Source: Bacilli bacterium (GTDB taxonomy: Bacteria; Bacillota_I; Bacilli_A; RFN20; CAG-826). Taken from it: DNA of 5,345 nucleotides. The stretch covers positions 1 to 5,345 of the forward strand of contig JAILKX010000229.1 of assembly GCA_024693415.1 (NCBI GenBank). Reading direction: 5' to 3'. Positions 4,908 to 5,345 of the stretch are shown piece by piece (the stretch's first letter is position 1; each line of letters starts with the position of its first letter). The notes beneath the pieces were generated by a model. It searched no databases. It had not been told where the DNA came from and worked only from the letters and a program-made list of their open reading frames with translations. The translations under genes and the position numbers were made by a program.

Positions 4908-5345
4908 TCATTCTCCTCCTTTCGGCGCGGCGGGCTTAGCCGCAGGCTGGGCCGGCTTGGCGGACGCGGCAGTGGCTTGGGCGGCTGGCTTCGGCGCGGC
5001 GGACGCGGCGGCGGCTTTCCTGGCGGCCGAGGCCTCGAGCCTTGCGTCGACTTTGGCCTTCTCCGCCTTGGAGTTGCGGAAGGCCGCGATGACGGCGAGC
5101 ACGATGCCGAGCACCAAGAAGGCGCCGGCGGGGTTCGTGAAGAACGACATCGAGAAATCCCATGCCGGACCGCTCACGGGGTCGGCGGATGGGCCGGTCA
5201 GCATATAAAGGTGGATCGGGTTCCCGCCATTTGCGGCAGCGAGGAAGGTGAAGGTCTCGCCGAAGGTGATCATGCCGGTGCCGAAGATCTCGCGGATCGC
5301 GGCGATGATGCAGATCGCGATCGTGTAGCCGATGCCGTTGCCGAT
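4908..5345 (-). CDS. rnfE: Rnf complex subunit RnfE, 5' end outside window, with Ala/Lys/Pro-rich tail
   Basis: The frame is open to the right edge, so only the last 145 residues are visible. They begin IGNGIGYTIAICIIAAIREIFGTG, cut here, which matches the RnfE/NqrD pattern GxGFTLALxxxxxIREIxGxG; then follows the extracytoplasmic loop and a last helix (TNPAGAFLVLGIVLAVIAAF). RnfE pairs with RnfA across the membrane and shares its Fe-S centre; the cysteines that do so lie before the window edge. An ATG at 5273 is internal to the gene, not its start. Ordinary RnfE ends soon after the last helix, but this one continues for about 55 residues with a basic stretch (FRNSKAEKAK) and then an Ala/Lys/Pro-rich low-complexity tail. 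The basic residues indicate that the tail is cytoplasmic. The gene ends 2 bp before the preferred rnfA start. Confidence 0.92.
   Translation of the reverse strand: MGNGIGYTIAICIIAAIREIFGTGMITFGETFTFLAAANGGNPIHLYMLTGPSADPVSGPAWDFSMSFFTNPAGAFLVLGIVLAVIAAFRNSKAEKAKVDARLEASAARKAAAASAAPKPAAQATAASAKPAQPAAKPAAPKGGE
4911..5033 (-). repeat. Low-complexity region coding the RnfE Ala/Lys/Pro tail
   Basis: This GC-rich stretch codes about 41 residues made almost only of Ala, Lys, Pro, Ser and Gln, with recurring AAxAKPA-like units (KPAAQATA, AKPAQPA, AKPAAPK). It looks like a flexible linker or tether without fold. Such stretches expand and shrink by slippage, so length probably varies among relatives. 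Similar Ala/Lys-rich tails are known from RnfC of proteobacteria, not usually from RnfE. Confidence 0.55.

Overview
This window looks like part of a GC-rich, strictly fermentative member of the Bacillota (Firmicutes), probably a gut anaerobe. The support is an Rnf-type gene cluster with ApbE, NusG-II and Gx-family partners, AGGAGG-type ribosome binding sites, and lipoprotein and membrane architecture typical of Gram-positives. UGA is a stop codon (it ends rnfE, rnfA, the small Cys protein and others) and Trp is UGG, so the standard bacterial code applies. The phylum is inferred from gene content and I cannot name a genus. All convincing genes lie on the minus strand, so the window reads biologically from right to left.

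Right part (5345 down to 1844): the 3' half of an Rnf operon, packed almost without gaps. In transcription order it holds rnfE (5' end outside the window, with an Ala/Lys/Pro-rich C-terminal tail), rnfA, a 67-residue one-helix protein with four cysteines, a 108-residue RnfB that keeps only the membrane anchor and the first Fe-S domain, an ApbE flavin transferase lipoprotein, a membrane-anchored NusG-domain-II protein, and a Gx-family membrane protein. Four junctions can be read as ATGA stop/start overlaps (one, rnfE/rnfA, only with the alternative rnfA start) and the others are 1-4 bp gaps, so these genes are very probably co-transcribed and translationally coupled. RnfC, RnfD and RnfG would be expected just beyond the right edge.

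Together these genes would build and flavinylate an ion-translocating ferredoxin:NAD oxidoreductase. ApbE attaches FMN to the extracytoplasmic RnfG (and RnfD). The ApbE, NusG-II and Gx trio resembles the fmnB-eetA-eetB set of flavin-based extracellular electron transfer. The most unusual point is the electron-entry side: RnfB has lost its ferredoxin-like domains, and a second miniature anchored Cys protein with the same CX2CX4C core sits directly before it.

Middle (1843 to 991): a short AT-richer gap with palindromes and a good sigma-A-like promoter, then a TetR-family regulator gene, then a 160-bp gap with a GC-rich hairpin and an iterated TCGG motif.

Left part (990 to 1): the first 330 codons of a glycoside-pentoside-hexuronide (GPH) type cation symporter, cut by the left edge. 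The TetR protein is the obvious candidate regulator of this transporter, but that is inference from position only. I found no rRNA, tRNA, CRISPR array, insertion sequence or attachment site.
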